Shown here: positions 1 through 11,776 of the stretch, in pieces
Position numbering within the stretch: the first letter of the stretch is position 1
How the letters are laid out: every line of letters starts with the position of its first letter
Assembly: GCA_947652605.1 (NCBI GenBank)
Contig: OX393577.1
Span: 56,134,108-56,198,107, forward strand
Direction: 5' to 3'
Origin: Elmis aenea
Lineage: Eukaryota; Arthropoda; Insecta; Coleoptera; Elmidae
Length of the DNA: 64,000 bases
Program-made: the position numbers and the translations under genes
Notes under the pieces: generated by a model
What the model was told of the DNA's origin: nothing
The model's input: only the letters and a program-made list of their open reading frames with translations
The model's database searches: none

Positions 1-215
1 TCAATACAGGTCATAATTTCAATTTAACAAATGTAAATATTGTTCACCATGAAGAAAACCTGTTCAAAAGACTTATCGCAGAAAGCATTTTTATTAATGT
101 TAACAACAATGCATGCAATGAGAGATCTGACATTGACAATATTTTTCAAAAAACCTACAAATTACTATTTAATGAAGTTTATCAAAAATCTTTAATAATC
201 AAAAACCAACATTAA
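1..215 (+). pseudogene. C-terminal end of a Penelope-like element protein (partial)
   Basis: The window opens inside a reading frame (first full codon at base 3) that runs to a TAA at 213-215. The roughly 70 visible residues include HNFNLTNVNIVHHEENLFKR followed by LIAESIFI. This matches the region after the GIY-YIG nuclease in Penelope-like retroelements, where a 'HxFxFxNVxIxHxExxxxxRLxxESIxI' pattern is usual. The reverse transcriptase and GIY-YIG core would lie left of the window. No stop interrupts the visible part, so this end may be fairly young. Downstream are tandem repeats and a hammerhead-like motif, both typical of PLE 3' regions. Confidence 0.75.
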
Positions 216-365
216 TTTCATTCTTTCTAGTTGTTTTATGCTATAGTTTTTTTTAAATAAAATCATTGTGCTGATTATTTTTATAAATTATATAAATTTT
301 TACACAAACAGTAAACTTTTGAATTATTATGTTATAAACAGCCTTTAATTTTAAAAACCAATAAT

Positions 366-650
366 GTTTTACAGTGTTCCTCTGTACCCTACTTCTTAGG
401 ATAATTTACAGGATGTTAATTTAGTTTATTTGTACTGTAGGTACAATTTTAACGTGTTTAATGTGTCCGTCTGTTTAAGTTTTATCTTAATAATTATTGT
501 GTTCTGTTATGTAATCCTAGTATCTAAAAACGAAAAATCAAGACCTTTAAGTATATTTATTCATCACATACAATATTTTTCATGGTTTTCAAAAATCCAC
601 GCCAAATTTTGTATGCAACAATTCCAAAGTATATCTTTGTTAAATTTAAC
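366..650 (+). repeat. PLE-associated 3' repeat unit R1
   Basis: This segment is repeated almost base for base at 1167-1399 and partly again at 1400-1548, all in direct orientation. Shared stretches include TAATTTACAGGATGTTAATT and TTCATCACATACAATATTTT. It lies between the PLE C-terminus and the hammerhead-like motif, so it is probably PLE 3' or pseudo-LTR sequence. Confidence 0.7.
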
Positions 651-1162
651 ATCTACAAAACAATTATAAGGCCGGTGATGATGTATGGAGCAGAAACAAT
701 GACAATGACAAAAAGGGAAGAGGAGGAGTTAAGAATAGTGGAACGGAAAATCATGAGAACGACACTAGGGCTAATAAAAGTTAATGAAAGCGAATGTAGG
801 CAATACATGAACCACGAAATAATGAAGGAATGAAAGGGTGAAGACATAGTAAAAAGAATAAAGATGCAGAGAATAAAGTGGCTGGGGCATGTATGGAGAA
901 TGAGAACACATGAAATACCACTATCAATGCTACAATAGGAACCAGGCGGTAGGAGAAGACGAGGAAGGCCCAGATCTAGGTGGTTGAAGGAAGTGGAAGA
1001 GGATTTGCGCAGGATGGGAATCGTCAGATGGAAGGAAAAAACCAAGGACAGGGAACAGTGGAAAAAAATAAGTATGAAAACAATGAAGTGACGGGGAGTG
1101 ATCCACCCCACAAAACGGATCTTGAAAACAAGAATGCGGCGCAACCCCACAAGGGGTGTTTA
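651..1162 (+). pseudogene. Non-LTR retrotransposon (LINE) C-terminal fragment
   Basis: A conceptual reading gives IIRPVMMYGAETMTMTKREE, ...RIVERKIMRTTLG, then after a stop ...KRIKMQRIKWLGHVWRM and RRRRGRPRSRW, then LKEVEEDLRRMG. This order (P-x-x-x-YG-x-E-T, 'QR-x-x-W-L-G-H', 'GRRRRGRP', 'W-x-x-x-VEEDLRRMG') is the usual C-terminal end of insect LINE reverse-transcriptase proteins. The frame is broken by stops at about 831 and 936. The fragment is 5'-truncated and lies exactly between direct repeat units R1 and R2, so it was either inserted there or carried as cargo. The long minus-strand open frame over the same DNA is an antisense shadow. Confidence 0.8.
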
Positions 1163-1166
1163 GCTA

Positions 1167-1399
1167 TTTTTACAGTGTTCTTAGAATAATTTACAGGATG
1201 TTAATTTAGTTTATTTGTACTGTACAATTTTAACGTGTTTAATGTGATCGTCTGTTTAAATTTTATCTTAATAATTATTGTGTTCTGTTATGTAATCCTA
1301 GTATCTAAAAACGAAAAATCAAGACCTTTAAGTATATTTATTCATCACAAACAATATTTTTCATGGTTTCCAAAAATCCACGCCAAAATTTTGATGTAA
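1167..1399 (+). repeat. PLE-associated 3' repeat unit R2
   Basis: Direct repeat of 366-613 with a short deletion near its start and a few substitutions. It ends near CCACGCCAAAATTTT. Confidence 0.7.
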
Positions 1400-1548
1400 C
1401 ATGTAATCCTAGTATCAAAAAACGTAAAATTAAGACCTTTTAAGTATATATTTTATTCATCACATACAATATTTTTCATGGTTTTCAAAAATCCACGCCA
1501 AATTTGGTATGCAACAATTCCAACATATATCTTTGTTAAATTTAACCA
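1400..1548 (+). repeat. PLE-associated 3' repeat unit R3 (partial)
   Basis: Third, 5'-shortened unit in tandem with R2. It starts at ATGTAATCCTAGTATC and ends with CTTTGTTAAATTTAAC, the same end seen in R1 next to the LINE fragment. Confidence 0.65.
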
Positions 1549-1624
1549 CGTTCTTAATGTAAGTATCATTATAAGTAGGTACATAGTTGTATTGTATTCA
1601 AATTTAACTTGTCTTGTTTTCAAA

Positions 1625-1690
1625 TTTTGCTAAGTAATTTTGCTAAGTAATTTTGCTAAGTAATTTTGCTAAGTAATTTTGCTAAGTAAT
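1625..1690 (+). repeat. 13-bp tandem repeat, five perfect copies
   Basis: The unit TTTTGCTAAGTAA is repeated five times without a mismatch (1625-1689). A degenerate copy follows at about 1739 (TTTTACTAAGTAA). It lies between the repeat units and the hammerhead-like motif of the PLE 3' region. Confidence 0.95.
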
Positions 1691-1807
1691 CTTTATAATA
1701 TAATTTTGTATTATTCAAATTAACATGTCTTGTTTCAATTTTACTAAGTAATTTTTAGATATTGTGATAAAAAAAACAATTAAATTAAATGTTATTATAA
1801 TTTTTAG

Positions 1808-1844
1808 CCCTGAAGAAGCTCATAAAAAACATGAGCGAAACGTA
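1808..1844 (+). ncRNA. Hammerhead-ribozyme-like motif of PLE 3' region
   Basis: The order is CTGAAGA (1810-1816), a 6-bp stem II GCTCAT/ATGAGC (1818-1823 with 1831-1836), GAAA (1837-1840), then CGTA with a predicted cleavage position after A1844. PLEs are known to carry minimal hammerheads with a tiny, self-complementary helix III (ACGU). CUGAAGA replaces the canonical CUGAUGA, so cleavage activity is doubtful. Confidence 0.6.
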
Positions 1845-1869
1845 GGATTTCAATAAACGTAAATAAATA

Positions 1870-4361
1870 AAGATACCGTCCAGTAATACCAGAGTTTTAT
1901 TATTTCATCGTAATTGCAACTAATATACAACGGACGTTCATATATTCATTATTATTATCATCATTATTATTAATAAATGTTAGTCGTCGAAGCTTGACCT
2001 ATTTAGAAAAACGTTCTTATGATTATTAGTGCAATATTTGTAACAACAAGTATAATGAGCACATTTGCAATAATACAATTTTATTAATCACATTTTGTAG
2101 CATTCTGTTGTTCTAAGGAATATTTTTAAATGGGGAATTTTGCGCATATCTTTCTTTGCCTTCATAAACTCGAGCGAACTGAATTTTACAATAGCGTTTA
2201 AATTGACGTATCCATTTGTGTATCACGTTAATTAAAAAATGGCCTTAATAGTGCGATTGATGTAATTTTATTTTTAAATAATTGTCAGCAGTAGCCATCG
2301 TAAAGATTATTTACCTATAAAATAAATGATCCATTTAATCGTTGTGTAAGAAATTAGCGATTACCGTTCATGAATGCTAATAGCAGTTGTGATGTCACTG
2401 TCGTACAATTTTTATTGTTATAATCCGTTTACGGCTTCCAAACTACATAATGACTTTCACACATCTTCTGACTTTTACTTATCGTCTTTATTTACACTGC
2501 GTACCTACTTATTGTTTAAAATTTGAACAGTGTTGCGTTGCACTTCTTGCTAATGGTTTAAACAAACATATAAAGTCAGAATAATGCTTCATTTAATTCT
2601 AAAGACAAGTACACAACTATTTCTTATTTATAATTTAACTCGATAAGACTAGTTTTTGTCGGTATTTAAAAGTTTGAAAAACTGGCTTATAATGACTAAT
2701 ATTACCTATACAAAAAATAGTTTAAGATGACATTCAAATTTGTTTAAATAATATAGTTTTGAATTTGATCCACCCTATAAATTATAATCTGGGTCAAATT
2801 ACGATAGCTACATTAAGAAAGGTTTTTTTTTGTAGTACCGTGTCGATACCAATTAGTATGCTTACTAGTTAGCATTAATTCAATGTACCATTACGATATG
2901 GAATTTTTTATTAACATATAGACTACTGATGTGCTAAGAAAATATGTAGTGAATGAAATGGCCTTGAGGCAATATAAAACATTTTTTATTGTAAGAACCA
3001 CAAACCACAATAATTTCTTGCTTTTTTTTAAGTTAAAACATTGAAAGTTACTTAGGTTAGCAAAGAAAATCTATAAACGGAATTTAAATTACTGTTTCTG
3101 GAACAATAAATCACTGTGTTTACATCAATTGAAGATAGTTACATCAGTTAGTTCAGGAAACCGCAAATTTAGCATGTTAATAAAAGACCAAACTGGAGAG
3201 AATAATTGAATTTCCAGAACGATATAGTTTGCATATGATGCACTTACAATTCCTTTTATTTTAAGAAAAAACTATTACCTACTTAGGTATTTATTATCAT
3301 CAAAAAAGACAATGTGAATTATCGAATTTTGACGTGATATTGTAAATTTATTTAGTCCTATTATAATATTACCTTTTATTTCGTGATTTGCACGAATTTC
3401 GGAAATACATATTGTACCCCCATAACATTTTATCATTAGACTCCAAGCTAACTTTGAAAAACTGTTTGCAGGGTACTTGGGCGTTTTCAAGTGCTCTTCG
3501 CCTATCAGCGGAGCCGGCAATAAGTTTTATTGGTAAATTTAGCTGCTCTAAGATAAAATTTCTTAAACTTTTCATTCGTTCTGTTTTAGTCAAGAGCGTT
3601 TTTACGCTACCCCGAGTATAGAGGTATATAAAATAGCAATACGAATGAGAACGCCTACAGATAATAAATCATGAACATTTTAATTCAAAACTATTCTCCG
3701 ATATACATACAATTAGACGAGTATTATTTTACCATTTATTAAAATCAAAAACGAAGTTGCATCTAATGAGATTGGGGAGCTTATTCATTTTTATATAAAA
3801 AATTAAATTCTGGCTGTATGTTTGATACTGCCGGTTCAAGGCATCTATAACGTTTTGCAGAGTTGACGGACGTTTTGTGTTTATGTTTATAATCTATCGT
3901 TAATGCTTCGCATAAATTTTTATTTATTTAGTCATGAGTCCTTTTAGTGTTAGTTGTAGGACTAAATACACAGAACAAAATGATAAAAGTTTGTTTGGCC
4001 ATTTTAGAGTTTTGGAATTCTGTCCAATCTCAAGTCAAAATCATTAAATTGTTTTAAAGTGTGCCAAACTATAATTCGGCAAATTTTTCTTGAGCTTTCA
4101 ATGATAAATAAATGAAGTTTTTTACTTCACTTGTATGGTTAAATTTAGTTTTTAAAATCAAAATTTGAAGGAAAGTACTTTTAGACGGTGCCTTCAGGCA
4201 CTTGAAATACTTGATAAACAAATCTTTGGAAATGTTAATATTAATTACGAAAACATCTGTAGCTGTAAAAAAATTTAAACAACCATTTATCTCTCTATTA
4301 TTACGTATGTTAACTTTTTTAATATAACTTTCAACTTCATTTTTGAACGTAAATACGTTAT
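1870..4361. other. No supported gene
   Basis: AT-rich DNA with homopolymer runs and no convincing coding signal. A minus-strand open frame of 74 codons at 3369-3593 sits in a slightly GC-richer patch. It contains KLIAGSADRRRALENAQVP, which I cannot assign. It may be a scrap of a transposon protein or chance. Confidence 0.5.
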
Positions 4362-4468
4362 AATACAATCTTGGTTTCCGGGTTTGGAACCGCGTCTTCT
4401 ATATTTAGAAGTAGTTGACGTTTCGACCATTGTGTCTTGGTCTTTTTCAAAACGACTCAGTCGCGGCC
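4362..4468 (-). mobile_element. PLE 3'-tail fragment
   Basis: About 105 bp nearly identical to the 3' end of the PLE at 19613-21420 (shared CTTGGTTTCCGGGTTTGGAA and GTTGACGTTTCGACCATTG). On the minus strand it carries GACC...GGTC, then GAAACGTC, the hammerhead-like part of the tail. Similarity stops sharply at about 4468, as expected for a severely 5'-truncated retroelement copy. Confidence 0.75.
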
Positions 4469-4479
4469 CATAAGAAAAA

Positions 4480-4800
4480 ATGAAGTTAGGGGTAATATCT
4501 CGAAAATGGTAGGTGTTAAAAATAATCTAAAAGAACAGTTACATTCTCCATTAAAAAGTGCCTTAAGAAAGTACAAATAAAATTGTTCTAATGATTACGA
4601 CAAAAAAGTTATGAGAGAAAAAAGAAATTCGACATTTTCGTATTTTTTGCTATAACATCTGAAGTACGAGGAATTTTGTACTTTTAAAAATTGATTGTGC
4701 CTCCTCTCATACCAAGGAACAATTCATCTAATTTAAGCAAACCTGTATCTCTTATAATAAGCGAGATCCCCATGCTGGAAATGTAATCTGGGACACCCTG
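4480..4800 (-). repeat. Family A repeat ending in CACCCTG|TA
   Basis: Reverse-complement relative of 10543-10870 (shared CATGCTGGAA..., GCGAGATCCC and a 'GTACGAGGAATTTTGTACTT' block). The right end is GGACACCCTG followed by TA. Ends of this form are shared by many repeats here and suggest a Tc1/mariner-type nonautonomous element. Confidence 0.6.
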
Positions 4801-4866
4801 TATAAGTAAAACATTGAGTTTTTGTTTTAAGTTCCTCAATATTAAAACAGTTTTAAATGCTTTATT

Positions 4867-5093
4867 CAGTGTTTCTTAACCTTTTTGAACTTGTGCCCCC
4901 ATTTTAATTGCCTCCTTTTCAATCCTTTTGAGCAGTGGGAACTAAAAAAGTCCTTCAATTGTTTTTAAATCCGTTTCGTTTCACACTGGTGACTTGTTGT
5001 TTTAATAAATAGTTTCCCTTTAATTTCTCGCGTCTTCCTTCTGATATTTGGTGCCCCCCATAGAATGCCCGCCCTATAGGTTAAGAACCAGTG
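4867..5093. mobile_element. Short hAT-like nonautonomous element
   Basis: The left end CAGTGTTTCTTAACC and the right end GGTTAAGAACCAGTG are imperfect inverted repeats, with GTGCCCCC/GGGGGCAC-like subterminal tracts, as in common insect hAT MITEs. I see no clear 8-bp target duplication. Confidence 0.5.
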
Positions 5094-5149
5094 CCGCAGG
5101 TCATTGTGAAAAAATCAACAAAATCGGACAATAACCGTCGTGTTTTAGC

Positions 5150-5600
5150 GAAAAAATTAAAACTGTTTATCCAACATCAATTTAAAGCATCTATGTACAT
5201 TGCAAAATTCTCACATCCTACCTCCTACCAAAAAGATAGAGATTTCGTCGTTAAGTACGGTGAAGCCTTTACGTCTCTTGTACCCATAAAATCTGAAGCA
5301 CCCTAGGGCAACGTCCTCGGTCCATTGCTATAAATTATTTACACTGTTGACCTGCCAACCACAAACAATACTTTCCAAGGTATTTTTGCTGATGATACGG
5401 CAATAATAGCCTCAAACAAAATTCCAAAAGGTGCTTGTGAGTACCTACAGCAACACCTAATTAAAGTAGCAACATGGCGGAAAATGTGGCATATTAAGGC
5501 CAATAGTTCCAAATCCACCCACATCACCTTTAGCCTCAGAAAAGATACGTGTTCAGAGGTCACATTAAACAACATTCTTCTTCCTCCTATGCAATTCAGA
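5150..5600 (+). pseudogene. Jockey-like LINE reverse transcriptase fragment
   Basis: One frame reads RDFVVKYGEAFTSL, then a stop, GNVLGPLL, a second stop, IIYTVDLPTTNNTFQGIFAD and DTAIIAS, then WRKMWHIKANSSKSTHITF and LNNILLPP. This matches RT blocks of Jockey-clade elements ('PQGSVLGPLLY', 'FADDTAI' with the catalytic aspartates, 'W...W-R-IKAN-x-x-KSxHVTF', 'VTLNN'). The two in-frame stops replace the expected Q and Y. The flanking RT parts are missing, so this is a dead internal fragment. Confidence 0.85.
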
Positions 5601-5619
5601 ACAAGTCCTGAGATTACTT

Positions 5620-6940
5620 CCGACGAGCCAAGAGCTCATATCAACTTACCCATGCATTTTTGAAACATTTGTATATCGCTACAATAGAACTCTATTTATA
5701 TGCAACTCTTTGCTAATTTAACCGAATCTTTATCCCTAGTATTAAACGAGATCCGCTTAGTGGCTCTAATTATGTGGTACACCCTGTAATGTTTCCAAAT
5801 AACGCAAAAGTGTTACCAAAAATTACTTAAAAAATACCTATTTAGATTTGGTGCGAATGTTTATTGCGTACGCATCTCTACAAATAAGGGGGTGTGACTT
5901 TTCTAAGACAAAGAATGATTTACGCATTCTACTATAAAATCTTAATTAGCTGTAAAAACAAAAGTACTTTATTAATAATGTGCTAAAATTGTACAACGTT
6001 TAATAAACATTGTAGCGTAACAAAGATGCCCATGAAATTCCATGCAGATTAAAATATTTAGTTATGTAAGAAAACAAGTGAATGTTTATAACCAGAGCAA
6101 ACTGCTATAATAACAGTTTTATTTTTCTTTGTCAGAGTCACGGTCAAATTACTCACAAAGAAAGTAAATCGGCGAACCAGAAACGATTTTTTTTGCATAA
6201 ATAAGTATTTATGTCAGTAATTACTTTCGTTTAATGAAGTAATTTCATAAAACGCACGCGATTTATTAGCGTTATGTAATAAATTATATACAGGTAGAGA
6301 TGTAGGTATACATACATAGTAAGAGCGTTGCTGAATTATTAGAGCGTGAAAATGATGTAGACAGTGTGTCGTTACGTTTAAAGTTATTGTTCATATTGTT
6401 AAAAAGTGCATTGTTTACTAAATTTTACTTGTTTTTTTAATTCATACGTAATTTTCCTTCCTTTAAACGTAATAGATAATTTTGACGTTGTGTTTTATAT
6501 TTTGCAACTCTTTTAAGCATTATCTTAACAAAAATAATATAATCTGTTTTGATGCATGTGATGACGTTGAAGTAAATATTACGTGTGGTTTAAATAAAGA
6601 CAGAAATTTTCAATTGCATTTAAATTTTATTTATCGATTTTTGATTTCAAATTTCTCCAGAACAATTAATTAAAAAAAAAAAATTAGAAATTACTCATTT
6701 GACCAACAAAATTAAAATCTCTTAAAAAATCATATACGCGCATTTTTGGTAGGACATTATTGGGTTTTTGTAAATCAAAGGATCTAAACAAACCTTTTTT
6801 CTTGACGTACACTCTAACGTGCTAACTAAATGATGTTTCAACAAGAGGTGTAGTATTTGAATTGCTAAACATTTTTCATAAGTCAAACTTTTTAAAGTTT
6901 TTATTTGTCAGCTGTCATCAATGTCATCCATATCCCAGTA
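5620..6940. other. No gene; one TA-flanked repeat end
   Basis: A repeat tail ends GTGGTACACCCTG|TA at 5786 and resembles the TA-group elements in this window. The rest (about 5800-6940) is AT-rich with no coding signal I can support. Confidence 0.45.
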
Positions 6941-6948
6941 GAATTCAT

Positions 6949-7370
6949 CATGGAGCGGTACACAATCGCAGAACGAGTACAATCAATGAATTTTATCACG
7001 AAACTTCACGTTCTTTCGCGAATACACTTTTTAAATTGTATGCATTTTTCCCAGATAATTGTGTACCAAGTGAAACCGCCAATCGGAGCCTAATAAAAAA
7101 ATTCAAATACTACTAGATCTAAGGACGCCAAAACGCACTTGGGTATGTTGTTAAATCGAAAATATTGCCGCAGTGAGTAAAAGTGACGAAGAAGGCTCAA
7201 AAACCTCAATTCTTTGAGAACGATGCTAAAAGGGCTGTTTCGGTCAATGGAGGACATGTTGACCATTTTTTTGTGGCCTGAGCTGGAAAATAAGGATATA
7301 GCGAACCTTTAACTCCAACACGATAATGCCACGTGACATTTAAAACTAATTTTCAAGATTTTAGTAAAGC
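6949..7370 (+). pseudogene. Mariner-type transposase fossil (helix-turn-helix plus DDE pieces)
   Basis: The start MERYTIAERVQ is followed, after a one-frame shift, by SMNFYHETSRSFANTLFKLY and ...ETANRSLIKKFKYY. This is the N-terminal helix-turn-helix of a common insect mariner-like family (usually 'MERYTxxQRxxxVxxYYxN...SVxxTxRxLR...'). After an internal deletion, FFENDAKRAVSVNGGHVDHF (about 7217-7276) and PELENKDIANL-x-LQHDNAT (about 7279-7335) correspond to the part before and at the second catalytic aspartate ('FQQDGATCHT'). At least one frameshift, stops and a large deletion show it is inactive. Confidence 0.7.
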
Positions 7371-7379
7371 TTACTAGAT

Positions 7380-7895
7380 TAATGCTATTAAATATTGTGA
7401 TTGTATCCGTAAATTATCAAGAAAACCGCAATATTTCGAGAAATGCTGATTTTAGACATAACTGGTCTTTAATAGTTTTTAAAGATAATTACATTATCGA
7501 TCAGAAAATGGAAACAGATGAGGATGTTCCATTTAAAAAAATTGACTTATTCGTGTTTGACTAAATGGACCAGGCATAAGGAACACCCTGTGTATTATTT
7601 TAAAATTTTAACTAGTCAAAAATCATGACTCTATTGTCCTACAAAGTTTCAAAGGAATTCGTTCTGACATAGGCAACTTGTGAAATATCAATATTTTTTT
7701 ACTCCTGTTTCTGTCAATAATTTTATAAAAACTTGAATAACTCAAAAACGACTGATCTTAGATGAATTTACACCTAAAAATTAAGTATTAAATATACTAG
7801 GTGTTCTATTAAAAAAAAAACAAAGTTACGTATTAGTGCGCAAAAACAAAACACTGTGTATAGTTGAAAATAATTTAAGGTTATGTAGTAAATGA
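7380..7895 (+). repeat. Family C repeat, copy 1
   Basis: Diverged direct copy of 28690-29267 and 31945-32544. Shared blocks include TATCAAGAAAACCGCAATA, ATGGACCAGGCATAAG, TTTTAACTAGTCA and AAAACAAAACACT. No protein is encoded; a 60-codon open frame at 7382-7564 is not conserved in the other copies. Confidence 0.65.
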
Positions 7896-7905
7896 TCACA
7901 AACAA

Positions 7906-8169
7906 CTGAGGCGTTGTTTGCATAAACAACATATGTCAATTTTAGAAATTTTTCATTATCGCTACTTTGGCTGCTGTTGTCGTCTGCATCAATATCAGGA
8001 GCTGGAGGATCATTAGTTTCCGCGCTTATATTATGAATTACTGGGGTTATTATATTACAGAATTATTTTGCATAAGGGATGTCGGAAATGGCGCCAATTA
8101 TCCATTGAAAGTGTAGTCTCAGATTTGAAAAACAATTGACAAGTGTTGTTTATGCAAACAACGCCTGAA
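7906..8169. mobile_element. Short MITE with 24-bp inverted ends
   Basis: GAGGCGTTGTTTGCATAAAC at the left is matched by GTTTATGCAAACAACGCCTG at the right. The ends are themselves partly palindromic. The roughly 265-bp interior has no coding sequence. Confidence 0.65.
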
Positions 8170-8199
8170 CTTTTATATAAAACTTTTTATTGTGAAGTT

Positions 8200-10540
8200 G
8201 TCACACGACGATATATTGATCCGATATTTACTTTTTGTACAGACTATTTAAACAGAAAAAGCATTAACAATAAAAATATTCATAAAATGAACAGAATACA
8301 GTTTTGTTGCTAAATTATATCTGGGAAATTCTAAAAATATGTAGGTAGAAAAATAAAAGCAAAATAATAACACAAATGTCTTTCTTTGATAAATAAAATC
8401 ACATAAATCTAAGAATATATGGATTTCCCAAAATTTTGTGGCCACGAAGTTCATTGACTACGAATATCTGACAAGCGTCAAGTCTATCCTTTTTTGTTTT
8501 GTTTTTCGTATCGCAATATTTGGCAAAGCCACACTCGCCCAAGTGCGTGCTTACAAAAGGCAGAAGAAAAAAGCCTTCTCAATGCCTTATCGGCTATATT
8601 TGGAAGAGTTTGCAGTACAGTAGAACAGCCCAAAATGTTGACAAAGATTCACAGCAAAAGTTTTCTTGCTATGTCATATTACAAGAAATATCAATTAGTC
8701 TCTTCTTCCTTTGTAGTAAAGACAGAATTATTTTGCTTCAGTTAAATGGTTTTTTTAATGACATAAGTAACCTTTTTCCAATTTTTGTTAATAACATAAT
8801 CTTCTTATCCATTTGCACATAAATGTTTGCATTCCAAAACTTCTTTTTATTAATTCTTAAATGATTAGTTTTTCACAGTTTGTGTTTTTGTAAAATATTG
8901 TAACTTTTTTTAAAAGTATTAAACGTTTGGTTTTGTTCGAATGTTCTATACAACCTGATTTATTTTTTTGGTTTAATTTGGTACATCGAAAGTGTTTCTT
9001 TATACAGGTTCTAATAATTTATCGGTAATACGTGTTTCCTTTATAAACAACATGGTCTACATTATTCTTTTTTGCAGATGCGATGTGTACGTTTTATCAC
9101 TATTTATTTTGGAAACAAATCCATTGTAATGAAATTTAGAGACCTTATTAACCGCACAAGGTACTTCAAGGCTGCTTTCTAAAGGCTTACAAAATCGAAT
9201 GTAATCAAGTATCATTAAGAGTAAAAAATGAATCAACAGACACAATGTTCCTGTTCGTCTGGTGCGTAGACTTGAATTTTGTAGGTCATTGACCAGCTTC
9301 ACTAATTGACGTAAACCAAGAAAAAATAAAAAATGCCTTTGGAACAAAAACTTGATCTAATGCGACAAAAAGATATCAAGAACCATAAATTCGAATAGTT
9401 AAACTTGTTTTAGATGTGCGATAGTAGGTTATTCAATCGTTTATTTAATAATGGCATGTCCACGGTACTTTCTACAAATGAAATACAAAAAGCTGTTCAG
9501 CCTCGAAAATGAAAGAATCTCGTGCAGACATTGAACCTGCCAGGAGTTTTATAACACAGTATCCTAATATATTACAGACAAAGTCGATAAAAGTGAAATC
9601 TGGGAACGTGAAAACATCTGTAAAATAATCGGAATTGAGCATTTCTGTTGTTGTCTTCTAATAAACACTCGCATTACGCACTAATTGGAAAGTTTTGATG
9701 TAATTACTTCGAAGAAGAAGATCGTTGCAGACTAAAACCGTCTGTGTGAAACTTAAGTCTTAGATACTTTAAAATAAAGTAACTTTTTTCAAATCTTCTA
9801 TAATCTTGACCGAAAACCAACAATAGAGGAAAAATGTAGGTTTAACAAGCAAAAAATAGTCAAGAAATGTAGAGATCAGTATATGGTCTACAAAACGAGG
9901 TTTTAGCCTGAAAATTATCTAAAAGACAAACATTTTATTAGTGTATCACAAAAGAGGTTATAAAAAAATTAACCAAATAAAGTATCAGATACGATTTAAT
10001 GACTTGTAAATATCATACAGTAATAAGTATGTACAATATTTTAAGATTACAGAATTTTAAGTTTAATATGATTAGAAAAATATAGCATGAAGAAAGAAAG
10101 AAATTATGTTTTATATAAATTATTTATTAAGTATAAAATTCAACGAAATTTCTAGTTACATATTTTTAAAGTAAGAACTGCCAAATAATCGTGCAATAAG
10201 GATCGTATAGTTCACATTTAGTTGCTGGTTGGCTCAACTGGCGTTTCTGAAACAGATCGAAAAATTATTCAGATACTTGAAATAACACCACCATACTGTG
10301 GTTGTTGTAGAAAATGTGTTTTTTAAGAAAGTGCACAATAATTTTTAGCTGGGCTATTCTTTAAATTTTAAATCACATTTATTATAAAAATACCTTTTTG
10401 TACATTTGGTGTTTTTAATAATTATGGTGTTTTTTTATCATGTACTTGTATAGTGTATCATTTAGTTTCTTACCGTGCGTTTATTTTAAGAGATAAAACA
10501 CCAAACCTATTTGAAAAATATCAAGGAATTTACATACATA
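8200..10540. other. No supported gene
   Basis: AT-rich sequence. Open frames near 8494-8822 and 9057-9347 have no recognisable motif, low-complexity translations and no conserved context. I regard them as chance. Confidence 0.5.
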
Positions 10541-10542
10541 TA

Positions 10543-10870
10543 CAGGTTGTCCAAGATATTATTTTCAGCATGGGAATCTCGCTTATTATAATTATTGCTT
10601 AAACTAAATGAATTATTCTTAAGGATATTATAAAAAGCAACAACCTGTTTTTAAAAGTACAAAATTCCTCGTACTTCAAAAGTTATGACGAAAAATATGA
10701 AATTGTAATTTTTTTTTCTCTCATAACTTTTTTGTTTTAATCATCAGAGAACAAATTTATTTGTACTTCTTTGTGGTACTTTTTTATGTAGAATGTAACT
10801 ATTATTTTAGATTTATCACTTTCAATTTTTAAGATGTTAATTAACCCTAAATTCAGTTTTTCTTATGTGC
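10543..10870 (+). repeat. Family A repeat, copy 2
   Basis: Starts TA|CAGGTTGTCCAAGATATT, then ...AGCATGGGAATCTCGCTTAT and AAATTCCTCGTACTTCAAAA. It is the inverse of 4480-4800. The right boundary is not clear. Confidence 0.6.
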
Positions 10871-11104
10871 TGTAAAGTTTTTTTTGGAATAGTTACATTT
10901 GATTTTTTCTCCTCTTTTTAATGAGATATCACTTGCTATGACTATTTAAATAAATAAGTCACAAAATCAAGAAAAATTAAATTTTAGCAGGTAAAAATCA
11001 AGATAACGTTATTATATTGTATAGTCCTTGGCTATTGCAAATGTTTTACATCTTTTTAAATTTTATTCGCTGTCTCAAATAGAATAAAAATTAAATTAAT
11101 ATCT

Positions 11105-11515
11105 TACAAGGACCTCGTTTTTTGCGTTTTTCTTCGGAACCGTCTAAGATTTTAGCAAAAACTTTGCACTATTTTACTTGCAAAGGATGCATGCATTGGT
11201 AAATAAAAGAATTTCGATTTTATCTCTTACGGTTTCATAGCCAACGCGATCGCAAAAATTGCCTTTAATATTCAACTTTTCAGTTTTCCCCTATTTTTCC
11301 GAAGGAAATGGCCAGTGGCACGTATAACTCCGCAAAACATTTATTTTTGATATTCTTGATGCAATAAACACAGCCTTGATCAGATTCTAGCCACAACATA
11401 TCGTGACCCTCCCATATACAAAGAAATGAATAAAGACAGATGGCCCAAAATAATATGGAAGTGTGTGCTACCATATACAAGAAGAAGAAACCGACCAAGA
11501 ACAAATTGGTGACCC
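11105..11515 (-). repeat. Family E repeat, single arm
   Basis: Shares long blocks with 17209-17472, 43627-44305 and 51738-51998: GGCCAGTGGCACGTATAAC, GATGCAATAAACACAGCCTT, ATCGTGACCCTCCC. It holds one arm of the inverted-repeat element best seen at 43627-44305. An open frame on the minus strand at 11280-11540 is only repeat sequence. Confidence 0.75.
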
Positions 11516-11776
11516 GAAGTAAAGGAAGCAATGGCTGCAAAAGACTAAATTCTTTTAGACCTGGTGTTCATGATCATATACACTGCTTTTTGCATTATTA
11601 ATTTACCAAAGGCTATAATTCTTTAAACATTTTGTTACCCATGACGACGTTTTTGAGTTTCCTGAATGCCCCCAACTGCCAGCTAACATATTTTCTTTTA
11701 ACTACGAAAAACTAATATTCAATTAATAAATAATATAAACAATAATAAACCAATAATAAAAATTAATTCAGATCCA

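Noticed and set aside
653..1150. 165-codon minus-strand open frame
   Set aside because: It is antisense to a clearly recognisable LINE C-terminus and its translation is a hydrophobic, low-information shadow.
1625..1690. CRISPR-like array
   Set aside because: The five 13-bp units are directly tandem without spacers and the genome is eukaryotic; it is a minisatellite.
3369..3593. 74-codon frame with SADRRRALENAQVP as a gene
   Set aside because: No domain recognised, no neighbours, and an overlapping frame on the same strand is equally open; kept only as a note.
11280..11540. Apparent small proteins at 11280-11540 and 17285-17473
   Set aside because: Both lie in opposite orientations of the same family E repeat and are not conserved as reading frames in the copies at 43627 and 51738.
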